Assembly: GCA_035510155.1 (NCBI GenBank) | Contig: DATKHR010000024.1 | Coordinates: 1 to 5,883, forward strand | Direction of reading: 5' to 3' | Length of the DNA stretch: 5,883 bases | Source: DATKHR01 sp035510155 | Lineage (GTDB): Bacteria; Acidobacteriota; Vicinamibacteria; Vicinamibacterales; CAVVIG01 | Translations under genes and position numbers: made by a program | The notes under the pieces: model-generated | What the model was told of the DNA's origin: nothing | Seen by the model: the letters and a program-made list of their open reading frames with translations, nothing else | Databases searched by the model: none | In this document: positions 1-5,838 of the stretch, piece by piece | Position numbering within the stretch: the first letter of the stretch is position 1 | How the letters are laid out: every line of letters begins with the position of its first letter

Positions 1-2
1 AC

Positions 3-1022
3 AACCCGATCATCTACGACCGGTTTGCAACGGGCGTGACCGTCGGACAACTGGTGACCGATTTCGGGCGGACGCAGGCGCTGGTGCAGAGCTCGACCCT
101 CAATGCCCAGGCGCAGGATGAATCCGTGGAAAGCCAGCGGGCGGCCGTTTTGCTGGATGTCGATCGCGCCTATTTCGACGTCCTTAGAGCCCAGGCGGTC
201 CAGCGCGTGGCGGAGGCGACCGTCGAGGCGCGGCAGTTGGTGCTCGATCAAGTGAGCGCGCTCGCGGCGAGCAATCTGAGATCAGGACTCGATGTCAGCT
301 TCGCGCGAGTCAACGTCTCAACGGCTCAACTCTTGCTCGTACAAGCCCAAGACGACACCGAACGTGCGTTTGCGGCGCTGACCAACGCTCTCGGCGCGCG
401 CGCCGCCGTCTCCTACCAGTTGGCGGAAGAGCCGGTCTCCCAAGCGCCACCGCCTGACAGTCAGCCTCTCGTGTCGGATGCACTACGCCAGCGGCCTGAC
501 ATTCTCGCGGCGCGACTCACTGCCGAAGCGGCCGTGGCCTTCGCAGACGCCGAGCGCGATCTGTATCGTCCGTCGCTCACTGCGGTTGGAACCGCCGGCG
601 TCACGCCGTACCACCAGGCGGGGATCGACGATCGATACGCCGCGGCCGGCATGAACCTCAACCTGCCCGTGTTGAACGGTGGCTTGTTCGCTGCGCGGCA
701 CGCCGAAGCGACGCTGCGGGCGCGGTCAGCCGCCGAGCGCCTGCGCAACCTTGAAAACCAGATCAGTCGCGACGTGCAGACCGCATGGCTGAACGCGCAA
801 ACGGCATTTCAACGGCTCGATCTGACCAGTCAGCTGCTCGACCAGGCGGTCCAGTCGCTCGATCTCGCGCAGTCGCGATACGACCTTGGCTTGAGCTCCA
901 TCGTCGAATTGAACCAGGCGCTCCTCAACAAAACGCAGTCTGAGTTGGAACAGGCGTCAGCCAAGTACGACTATCAGGTTCAGAACGCGGCGCTCGGTTA
1001 TGCTGTGGGCAGCCGGAAGTGA
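3..1022 (+). CDS. TolC-family outer membrane efflux protein, C-terminal part (5' truncated by window edge)
   Basis: The frame is open from the left edge to TGA at 1020-1022, giving 339 visible residues. Family members are usually about 430-500 residues, so the signal peptide and the first part of repeat 1 are missing; the GTG at 36 is internal. The start of the fragment (GVTVGQLVTDFGRT) matches the beta-strand segment that precedes the first long helical hairpin. Residues about 40-130 form an Ala/Gln/Leu-rich coiled coil. The second OEP repeat begins near residue 160 with LRQRPDI, the usual entry motif, has a second beta segment around NLNLPVLNGG, and ends with a helical hairpin containing YDLGLSSIVELNQA. 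Known members are trimeric outer-membrane channels that work with RND, ABC or MFS pumps and a periplasmic adaptor. Any pump genes would lie left of the window, so the substrate is unknown. The next gene is 95 nt downstream, so co-transcription with it is uncertain. Confidence 0.93.
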   Translation, partial: NPIIYDRFATGVTVGQLVTDFGRTQALVQSSTLNAQAQDESVESQRAAVLLDVDRAYFDVLRAQAVQRVAEATVEARQLVLDQVSALAASNLRSGLDVSFARVNVSTAQLLLVQAQDDTERAFAALTNALGARAAVSYQLAEEPVSQAPPPDSQPLVSDALRQRPDILAARLTAEAAVAFADAERDLYRPSLTAVGTAGVTPYHQAGIDDRYAAAGMNLNLPVLNGGLFAARHAEATLRARSAAERLRNLENQISRDVQTAWLNAQTAFQRLDLTSQLLDQAVQSLDLAQSRYDLGLSSIVELNQALLNKTQSELEQASAKYDYQVQNAALGYAVGSRK

Positions 1023-1109
1023 CAGCCGCGCGCTGAACCAGCGAAGATAACCTGAGGACCGCGGGCGCGCATCATGCAGGTGCACGTCGGCGTCCCCCGA
1101 TCGCATCAC

Positions 1110-1113
1110 GGAG
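1110..1113 (+). promoter_or_regulatory. Ribosome binding site for the DUF2844 gene
   Basis: GGAG lies 4 nt before the ATG at 1118. The spacing is short but favours this ATG over the next in-frame ATG at 1133, which would sit 19 nt away. Both starts would keep the signal peptide. Confidence 0.5.
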
Positions 1114-1117
1114 TGTC

Positions 1118-1606
1118 ATGACACATTCACAAATGACTGTTGTGCGAGCGACTTGCGTCTGCTTGACCTTCGTGCTGATTGGCGTCATCTCCCCTACGGC
1201 TGCCTTGGCCTCGCTCGGAGGCGATACCTCATCCATACGCGCGGATCGAGTTCAGATGCAGGGCGCGCTCAGGCAGATCACGGGCGGCAACGCCTTCACC
1301 GTGCATGAGATGCAGTCGGCTTCCGGGATCGTCGTTCGAGAGTACGTGTCCACCGCGGGAACCGTCTTTGGCGTCACTTGGCGGGGCGCGGCCTTCCCGA
1401 ATCTTCGCCAGCTCCTGGGGCCCCACTTCATTCGCTTTCAACAGGAAGTGGATCGGCTGGTGAGGGCGCGGAAGCGGCGAGGACCATTGAACGTAGACTT
1501 GGGCGACGTGATCGTCCAAAGCAGTGGACATCCAAGGTCATTTACAGGACGCGCCTACATGCCCGGGCTGGTCCCGCAGGGCGTCGGCATAGACGCGATT
1601 CGATAG
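1118..1606 (+). CDS. Exported DUF2844 family protein
   Basis: The product has 162 residues. The N-terminus is a clear signal peptide: a hydrophobic stretch at about residues 13-25 and a signal peptidase I site after ALA (residue 31), leaving a mature protein that starts SLGGD. The mature part matches what I know of DUF2844. It has RADRVQMQGALR near residues 41-52, TVHEMQSASGIVVREYVS near 61-78, GTVFGVTWRG near 81-90, then PNLRQLLGPHF, and a C-terminal segment with GRAYMPGLVPQGV. The length is normal for the family. The function is unknown and no catalytic motif stands out; a small periplasmic or surface protein is likely. The DUF3443 gene follows after 14 nt in the same direction. I recall these two families as frequent neighbours in Burkholderia-type genomes, which suggests they act together. 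Confidence 0.9.
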   Translation: MTHSQMTVVRATCVCLTFVLIGVISPTAALASLGGDTSSIRADRVQMQGALRQITGGNAFTVHEMQSASGIVVREYVSTAGTVFGVTWRGAAFPNLRQLLGPHFIRFQQEVDRLVRARKRRGPLNVDLGDVIVQSSGHPRSFTGRAYMPGLVPQGVGIDAIR

Positions 1607-1609
1607 CGC

Positions 1610-1614
1610 AGGAG
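1610..1614 (+). promoter_or_regulatory. Shine-Dalgarno site that fixes the GTG start of the DUF3443 gene
   Basis: AGGAG is followed by a 6-nt spacer and then GTG at 1621. It overlaps nothing but the short gap after the DUF2844 stop. It decides the start, because the open frame runs on upstream to 1378 inside the DUF2844 gene with no signal peptide-like beginning. Confidence 0.75.
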
Positions 1615-1620
1615 CCCCAC

Positions 1621-2796
1621 GTGAACCGGATCATCATCGGCCTCCTGCTGTTTGCCCAGCAGGTCGCTCCTCAATCGTGTGGCAGCTCGTCGTCCTCGGG
1701 GACCGTGCAGAACGTGGTCCCACTCGCCCTGAACGTCGGGCCAACAGGCAACTCGTTCAACGTTGCGTTCGCCACCGTGACCATCTGCCCGCCAGGCCAG
1801 TCGACCAATTGTCAGTCGCTTGGCGGGGTGTTGGTCGACACGGGCTCTTCCGGCCTCCGGATCCTGTCCTCCGTCCTGACGGTTTCCCTCCCGCGCCAGA
1901 CGACGTCGGCAGGCGCGCGGGTGGTCGAATGCTTTCCCTTTCAGGACGGGTATACGTGGGGATCGGTTGCGACTGCGGACATTACGATTGGGTCGAAGCA
2001 GGCGACCAACATGCCCGTTCAGATAGTGGGTGGATCCGATCTCCCGGCCCCGCCCGACAGCTGCACGAGCAGCGGCACCACGTCGGAAGACACGCTGGAC
2101 ACGCTTGGCGCCAACGGCGTCTTGGGAATCGGCCTCTTTCGACAAGACTGCGGGGCCGCCTGCACGTTTTCGGGCTCGTCGAATCCCGGCATCTACTACG
2201 CGTGCTCGACTGGCGCCTGCCAGGTCACGCCCCAACCGCTCGCCCAGCAGCCGCAGAACCCCGTCTGGACGTTCGCGAGCGACAACAATGGCGTCGCGAT
2301 CCAGCTGCCGTCCGTCCCTGCGGCGGGCGAGACGCAGGCAACCGGCATGCTGTTTTTCGGCATCGGCACGCAATCGAACAACGGGCTCGGGAGCGCGACC
2401 GTCTTCACGCTCGACGCCGACGGCAATCTCGCGACCAAGTTCGGTCAGACCTCGGTGAAAGGCTTCATCGATTCGGGGTCGAACGGGTATTATTTCCTCG
2501 ATACGGCGACCACACAGATTCCAACCTGCGCCAGCAGCAAAGACTTCTACTGCCCGTCGACCACCTTGAATCTGTCCGCGACCAACGTCGGAGTGAACGG
2601 CAGATCGAGCACGGTCAACTTCGGCATCGCGAACGCTGATGCGCTCTCGAGCACGTTCTCCGTCCTGCCGCAGATTGGGGGGCCGTTCGCGAGCACGTTC
2701 GACTGGGGCCTGCCCTTCTTCTATGGCCGGACCGTCTTCACCGCGATCGAGGGTCAGAGCACGCCCGGGGGCGTTGGGCCATACTTCGCGTATTGA
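1621..2796 (+). CDS. Exported DUF3443 family protein with pepsin-like aspartic protease landmarks
   Basis: The product has 391 residues from the GTG at 1621. A short signal sequence (MNRIIIGLLLFA) precedes Cys20 and a Ser run (CGSSSSS). This looks like a lipoprotein anchor, but the box PQSC is not canonical. The body matches DUF3443. It also carries pepsin-family signatures: VDTGSSGLR with Asp73, a flap-like segment GYTWGSVATADITIG (110-124), NGVLGIGLF (165-173) like pepsin's DGILGLAY, a second-lobe IDSGSNGYYF with Asp284, and GLPFFYGRTVF (363-373) like the final ILG..F.R.Y.VFD strand. Ten further cysteines (56/64, 104/148, 177/181, 195/200, 303/311) are spaced as pairs and suggest an oxidised, extracytoplasmic location. 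Family assignment is strong. Protease activity is inference, and a non-catalytic pepsin-like fold is possible. The stop abuts the next start, implying one transcript. Confidence 0.92.
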   Translation: MNRIIIGLLLFAQQVAPQSCGSSSSSGTVQNVVPLALNVGPTGNSFNVAFATVTICPPGQSTNCQSLGGVLVDTGSSGLRILSSVLTVSLPRQTTSAGARVVECFPFQDGYTWGSVATADITIGSKQATNMPVQIVGGSDLPAPPDSCTSSGTTSEDTLDTLGANGVLGIGLFRQDCGAACTFSGSSNPGIYYACSTGACQVTPQPLAQQPQNPVWTFASDNNGVAIQLPSVPAAGETQATGMLFFGIGTQSNNGLGSATVFTLDADGNLATKFGQTSVKGFIDSGSNGYYFLDTATTQIPTCASSKDFYCPSTTLNLSATNVGVNGRSSTVNFGIANADALSSTFSVLPQIGGPFASTFDWGLPFFYGRTVFTAIEGQSTPGGVGPYFAY

Positions 2797-3867
2797 ATGA
2801 CCGATATCCACCAGGCAACGCGCGCGTACGAGACATGGCTCCGACGGCGCATCAAGGTCGTCGACGCGGACCTGCGCCTCAAGCACCTCCGCATGGCGGA
2901 GAGCCCGTTCGTGTTCTTGCGCGGGACGTTCTATCGCTGGCTTCAGCTGTGGCCGGTCGTCTGCGACAGCCTCGTTGACGCTCCGCGCGTGCTGGCTGTC
3001 GGCGACGTGCACGTGGAAAATTTCGGCACCTGGCGGGACGCGGAGGGCCGGCTCGTGTGGGGCATCAACGACGTCGACGAAGCCTGCGAGCTCCCTTACA
3101 CGCAAGATCTGGTGCGCCTGGCTACGAGCGCGTTGCTGGCGGTTCAGGCCGAGCATTTCTCGCTGGCCGCGGAGGCGGCGTGCGCCGCTGTTCTCGACGG
3201 CTATCGTGCCTCGGTCGAACGCGGCGGCAGTCCCGTGGTGCTGGCCGAGCGGCGCCGGTGGCTCCGCCTGATCGCAACCAACGACTTGCGTGATCCGGCG
3301 CAGTTCTGGGAGAAGCTCCATATGAACGCGACCGTACGCGGCTCTTTGCCGGATCGCGCGATGGATGCGCTCAAAGCGATGATGCCACGCGGGGTCCGTG
3401 TGGAACGCGTCGCCCGCCGCTCGGCCGGCGTCGGCAGTCTCGGGCGGCCGCGCTTCGTCGCCTTGGCCACGTGGGGTGGGGCCTACGTCGCACGGGAAGC
3501 CAAGTCATGGGTGCCTTCCTCCGGCGCGCGCGATCGCTCAACCAGCAGCGATCTCAAGCGGCTCATCGAGCGGGCGGTCCGCGTGCCGGACCCCTGCTTT
3601 GCCCTGCCGGACGGCTGGATCGTCCGGCGCCTTGCGCCCGACTGCACGCGCATCGAGCTCATCGAGCTTCCGAAACGGCGCGACGAAGGAAGGCTCCTGC
3701 GCGCGATGGGCTGGGAGGTCGGCAACATGCACCTGGGCTCACCGACCGGCCGTGTGCTGGTGCATCTCTCGGAGCGCAAACGCGGATGGCTCGAGCGCGC
3801 CTCGATCCGCATGGCGCGTGCCGTTGAAGACGACTGGCGAGCGTGGCGCTCCCGCCACGCCGAATGA
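2797..3867 (+). CDS. DUF2252 family protein (COG4320 type), probable kinase-like fold
   Basis: The product has 356 residues and no signal peptide or membrane segment, so it should be cytoplasmic. Family hallmarks are SPFVFLRGTFYRW (36-48), GDVHVENFG (69-77), GINDVDEA (89-96), QDLVRLATS (103-111), ARRSAGVGSLGRPRF (206-220), REAKSWVPS (233-241) and GWEVGNMHLGS (305-315). The D70-x4-N75 spacing, the NDVD acidic motif 17-19 residues later and the following QDL resemble the catalytic loop, metal-binding Asp and DLA segment of aminoglycoside phosphotransferase-type kinases. The Gly-rich GVGSLG segment would be the nucleotide loop but lies after them. The length fits the shorter branch of the family. 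No Shine-Dalgarno sequence is seen near the ATG. The upstream stop and this start are adjacent (TGAATGA), so translation is probably coupled to the DUF3443 gene. The biochemical role and substrate are unknown. Confidence 0.92.
   Translation: MTDIHQATRAYETWLRRRIKVVDADLRLKHLRMAESPFVFLRGTFYRWLQLWPVVCDSLVDAPRVLAVGDVHVENFGTWRDAEGRLVWGINDVDEACELPYTQDLVRLATSALLAVQAEHFSLAAEAACAAVLDGYRASVERGGSPVVLAERRRWLRLIATNDLRDPAQFWEKLHMNATVRGSLPDRAMDALKAMMPRGVRVERVARRSAGVGSLGRPRFVALATWGGAYVAREAKSWVPSSGARDRSTSSDLKRLIERAVRVPDPCFALPDGWIVRRLAPDCTRIELIELPKRRDEGRLLRAMGWEVGNMHLGSPTGRVLVHLSERKRGWLERASIRMARAVEDDWRAWRSRHAE
3841..3860. terminator. Possible bidirectional terminator hairpin between convergent genes
   Basis: GCGTGGCG and CGCCACGC form a perfect 8-bp GC-rich inverted repeat around a CTCC loop. 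It lies inside the last codons of the DUF2252 gene, 4 nt before its stop, and just beyond the end of the convergent cupin gene. No T-run follows on either strand, so it is not a textbook intrinsic terminator. It could act as a pause or 3'-end protecting hairpin, or be a chance result of the GC-rich coding sequence. Confidence 0.35.
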
Positions 3868-3878
3868 GCCGACGTAGT

Positions 3879-4745
3879 TCACTGGGAGACTTGCGCGCCC
3901 GCCCGACAGGGCCCGCCAGAGAGCGTCGAGACGACAACCAGCGGGTTTTTCCCGCGCCGCTCGATGGCGTGTGCCACTCCTTGCGGCACGACCGCCAGCG
4001 AGCCGGCCCTGACGGCCATCGTCTGGCTGCCCACCCGGACCGCGCCATCCCCGGCGACGACATACAGGACTTCATCGACCTTGTCGTGCACGTGCTCGGC
4101 GACGCCGTCCCGCAGTTGAAGCAACCTGACCGTCTCGGCCGGTTTGCAGGCGAGGATGGACTCTTTCATCGGGTCCCGTCCAATGAAGTTGGTGTCGAGG
4201 AAGTCCGGGATGTTCACGTTCACCGGCGGCCCGGCTGGCGCTCCTGCGAGCGGCGCAGCCGGTTTGGGCGCCGGCGGCGGCGCAGGAGGCGGCGGGGCGG
4301 GCGTCAGCACGATGTCGACGGGCGTCAGCGCGCCTGCGCTGTGCACCGGGAACTCTCGCTCGAGCGTGATGAACCCGTCGCGTTCACAGCGGATCCGGTA
4401 CATCCCGTCTTTGATATTCGGCAGGACCGCGGTGCCGGCCGCTGCCGTCGAGTACTCACCCTCGGCGCTCCCCGAAAGGATCAGCCGCACTCCGTCGAGA
4501 CTCCCGCCATTCGGATCGTGAACCGAAACCCGAACCGACGTGGCTCGCGCCGGTGGGATTGCCGCTTTGCCCGTCGTGGCTTTGGCAGTTGGGCCACCGT
4601 CTCCCTGGCGACCGGTCCCCGCTGCCGGCCGGCTGCCCGTCGCACCCTGTGGCGTGCCGCCGCTCTGCTGCCCCGGCGCGGTCTGAGCCATCAACAGCCC
4701 TTGAGATATCCACGCGGCGAGCGCGACCGTTGCGAATCGTTTCAT
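3879..4745 (-). CDS. Exported Ig-like (carboxypeptidase regulatory-type) plus cupin fusion protein
   Basis: The product has 288 residues. The chosen ATG at 4745 gives MKRFATVALAAWISQGLLMA, a good signal peptide, and has GGGAG 8 nt upstream; the frame stays open to 4952 but that extension overlaps the previous gene's end. Residues about 21-67 are a Gly/Ala/Thr/Gln-rich linker. Residues 68-147 look like a beta-sandwich of the carboxypeptidase regulatory-like or PEGA type (VRVSVHDPNGGSLDGVRL, later GMYRIRCERDGF). Residues 149-173 are a Pro/Ala-rich linker. Residues about 195-275 are a cupin: motif 1 has His218, His220 and Glu225 with exact G-x5-HxH-x4-E-x6-G spacing, and motif 2 (G-x5-PQG-x2-H) supplies His259. 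All four usual metal ligands are present, so metal binding is likely. Substrate or ligand is unknown; it could be a sugar sensor, a small enzyme or a scaffold. It lies 187 nt downstream of the LolA-like gene on the same strand. Confidence 0.9.
   Translation of the reverse strand: MKRFATVALAAWISQGLLMAQTAPGQQSGGTPQGATGSRPAAGTGRQGDGGPTAKATTGKAAIPPARATSVRVSVHDPNGGSLDGVRLILSGSAEGEYSTAAAGTAVLPNIKDGMYRIRCERDGFITLEREFPVHSAGALTPVDIVLTPAPPPPAPPPAPKPAAPLAGAPAGPPVNVNIPDFLDTNFIGRDPMKESILACKPAETVRLLQLRDGVAEHVHDKVDEVLYVVAGDGAVRVGSQTMAVRAGSLAVVPQGVAHAIERRGKNPLVVVSTLSGGPCRAGAQVSQ
4263..4304 (-). repeat. GC-rich low-complexity tract encoding the Pro/Ala linker of the cupin protein
   Basis: The + strand reads as short GGC/GGCG units. 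On the coding strand they give a proline- and alanine-rich run (residues 148-161, Pro blocks split by Ala). It separates the Ig-like domain from the cupin domain. Such tracts are prone to slippage and assembly errors, but the frame is intact across it here. Confidence 0.6.
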
Positions 4746-4932
4746 GCGTTGTGCTCCCAATAGCCAGATGCGAGCAAAGAGCGTGCGCGCTCCCGCCTCA
4801 GCACGTTTCAAGAATCCGCCGACTTCTCGACCGGCGAGCGTCCGTCTCGCCAGCGGTTGTCCGCGGGATGACACGGTATGTAAGACGTTCAGGTAGAAGC
4901 TCGACAAATGGCAACGCAGCGGATTGCAAGAG
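4746..4932 (-). other. 187-nt intergenic region upstream of the cupin gene
   Basis: The region lies between the LolA-like gene's stop and the cupin gene's ATG on the - strand. It contains the cupin ribosome binding site, GGGAG at 4758-4754. It also contains a small hairpin with stem GAGCG/CGCTC (4792-4788 pairing with 4783-4779, 4-nt loop) followed by TTT, about 33 nt before the ATG. A second inverted repeat, GGCGAG/CTCGCC around a 7-nt loop, lies further upstream. I could not find a convincing -35/-10 pair, so the cupin gene may be read through from the LolA-like gene or use a non-sigma70 promoter. I see no small gene here. Confidence 0.45.
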
Positions 4933-5709
4933 TCAGATGACAAGCTCAACACTCACGGGAAAGTCTCGGGCCTCAACCGGCGTCCCGTTGATTTCGACGT
5001 ACTGATAGGTCATCGAGAACGTGGAGGCCCCCACGACGATGACATCGGCCGTGGAGCTCATGGCGACCGGCACGTGGACCCCGGCGATCCTGGCGTATTC
5101 TCGAAGCACTCGGACGTTGCGAGTCCAAATGGACGGACGACGGGACAGTTCCCCTTCGATACGGACAAGGTCGGCAGAGTCAGCCTCCAGGAACAACGCG
5201 CCGTCGACCAGCATGACGTGCTTGCGGCGGGGCCGGACGTCGACCTTGACAAGATTAACGGGGACCTGGCCTGCCAGGACCGGGCTCACATGGAGGAACT
5301 CGTAGTTTGCGGCCGTGAGCGCGGCCTGTTCACGGGCGTCGGATGACAGGGCGGCCTGCTCCGCTTCGAGCGCCGCGTGCAGCACTTTCCGCCGAATGAT
5401 GGGCGACCCCTCTTCGGAGACGATTTGAAATTGAAAGCCGTGCTCAGGGTCAAGGGAGGTCCAGACCTCCATCGAGGCGTGCATCCGCCCGCCACGAGTC
5501 GTGGCCGTCAGTTTGCGTCGAGCGCGGTATTGGACGAGGGGCTTGGTATCGGCCGCGAAGAAGCGGGCGAGGAGATCGGCCGACTGCGCCTTGCCGAGCT
5601 GCAGTGCCCGCCGGGCGCTGACAGGGGTAGTGACACCCGACAGGCAGATGAAACCCACCGACAACCAAGCCGCAGCAAAGCTGTGCCGGGTGGGACGCCG
5701 GGGGGACAT
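4933..5709 (-). CDS. Exported protein with probable LolA/LolB-like fold, function unknown
   Basis: The product has 258 residues, ATG at 5709. The N-terminus has Arg residues, a hydrophobic segment at about 11-25 and a likely signal peptidase I site after VSA (residue 32). The mature protein is predicted soluble and beta-rich. It has YRARRKLTAT (61-70), HASMEVWTSL (77-86), GFQFQIVSEEGSPIIRRKVL (91-110), a helical Ala/Glu-rich insert (111-132), then VDVRPRRKHVMLVDGALFLE (156-175), DLVRIEGELS (180-189), VHVPVAMSSTADV (211-223) and TFSMTYQYVEING (230-242). Strands separated by charged turns, PRRK..LVDGALFL and LVRIEG resemble the half-barrel of LolA-like lipoprotein-sorting or related DUF families. 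That call rests on motif style only. There is no Cys after the signal, so it is not a lipoprotein. No Shine-Dalgarno sequence precedes the ATG, and a sigma70-like -10 lies only 7 nt upstream, suggesting a leaderless message. Confidence 0.85.
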   Translation of the reverse strand: MSPRRPTRHSFAAAWLSVGFICLSGVTTPVSARRALQLGKAQSADLLARFFAADTKPLVQYRARRKLTATTRGGRMHASMEVWTSLDPEHGFQFQIVSEEGSPIIRRKVLHAALEAEQAALSSDAREQAALTAANYEFLHVSPVLAGQVPVNLVKVDVRPRRKHVMLVDGALFLEADSADLVRIEGELSRRPSIWTRNVRVLREYARIAGVHVPVAMSSTADVIVVGASTFSMTYQYVEINGTPVEARDFPVSVELVI

Positions 5710-5716
5710 CGCCTAG

Positions 5717-5745
5717 AGTATAGCCACCCAGACGACGCATCGCAA
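5717..5745 (-). promoter_or_regulatory. Sigma70-type promoter for the LolA-like gene
   Basis: On the - strand TTGCGA (5745-5740, 4 of 6 consensus bases) is followed by a 17-nt spacer and TATACT (5722-5717, 5 of 6). Only 7 nt separate the -10 box from the ATG at 5709, so transcription would start at or next to the A of the start codon. The optimal spacer supports the call; the short distance is the unusual part. Confidence 0.55.
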
Positions 5746-5809
5746 AAGCAACGCGCCAGGAGCAATGGTTGGCCGCGATGCCCCAGACGCCAACTAGCAC
5801 TTTTGACAG

Positions 5810-5838
5810 TTACCAGGGGTGGGCGTGGCTGCTATAAC
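5810..5838 (+). promoter_or_regulatory. Possible divergent promoter reading out of the window to the right
   Basis: TTACCA (5810-5815, 4 of 6) is separated by 17 nt from TATAAC (5833-5838, 5 of 6). A perfect TTGACA lies just upstream at 5803-5808, but at 24 nt from the same -10 box it is too far for normal use. No gene starts before the right edge, so a downstream + strand gene is only assumed. Confidence 0.35.

Noticed and set aside
1031..1043. Small hairpin (CGCTG-AAC-CAGCG) after the TolC-family gene
   Set aside because: Only five base pairs and no T-run, so it is not supportable as a terminator in this GC-rich context.
1378..1620. Upstream extension of the DUF3443 frame
   Set aside because: It overlaps the DUF2844 gene and lacks a signal peptide; the AGGAG before GTG 1621 and the hydrophobic N-terminus fix the later start.
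1555..3321. A 588-codon open frame on the - strand, antisense to DUF3443 and the first half of DUF2252
   Set aside because: It covers two well-recognised genes, its product is Arg/Ala/Glu-rich with no recognisable motif, and such long shadows are common in GC-rich coding sequence.
4263..4304. GGC-rich run considered as a tandem repeat or CRISPR-like array
   Set aside because: It has no regular unit or spacers and is explained by the proline/alanine linker codons of the cupin protein.
3843..4763. A 306-codon open frame on the + strand, antisense to the cupin gene
   Set aside because: It overlaps the DUF2252 end and the whole cupin gene. The product is low-complexity Arg-rich sequence, while the - strand frame has a signal peptide and exact cupin motifs.
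4746..4952. 69-residue upstream extension of the cupin frame
   Set aside because: It runs into the end of the LolA-like gene, would bury the signal peptide, and has no ribosome binding site, whereas ATG 4745 has GGGAG at 8 nt.
5803..5838. Perfect TTGACA paired with TATAAC as one promoter
   Set aside because: The spacer would be 24 nt, far from the usual 16-18; the TTACCA at 17 nt is a better partner.
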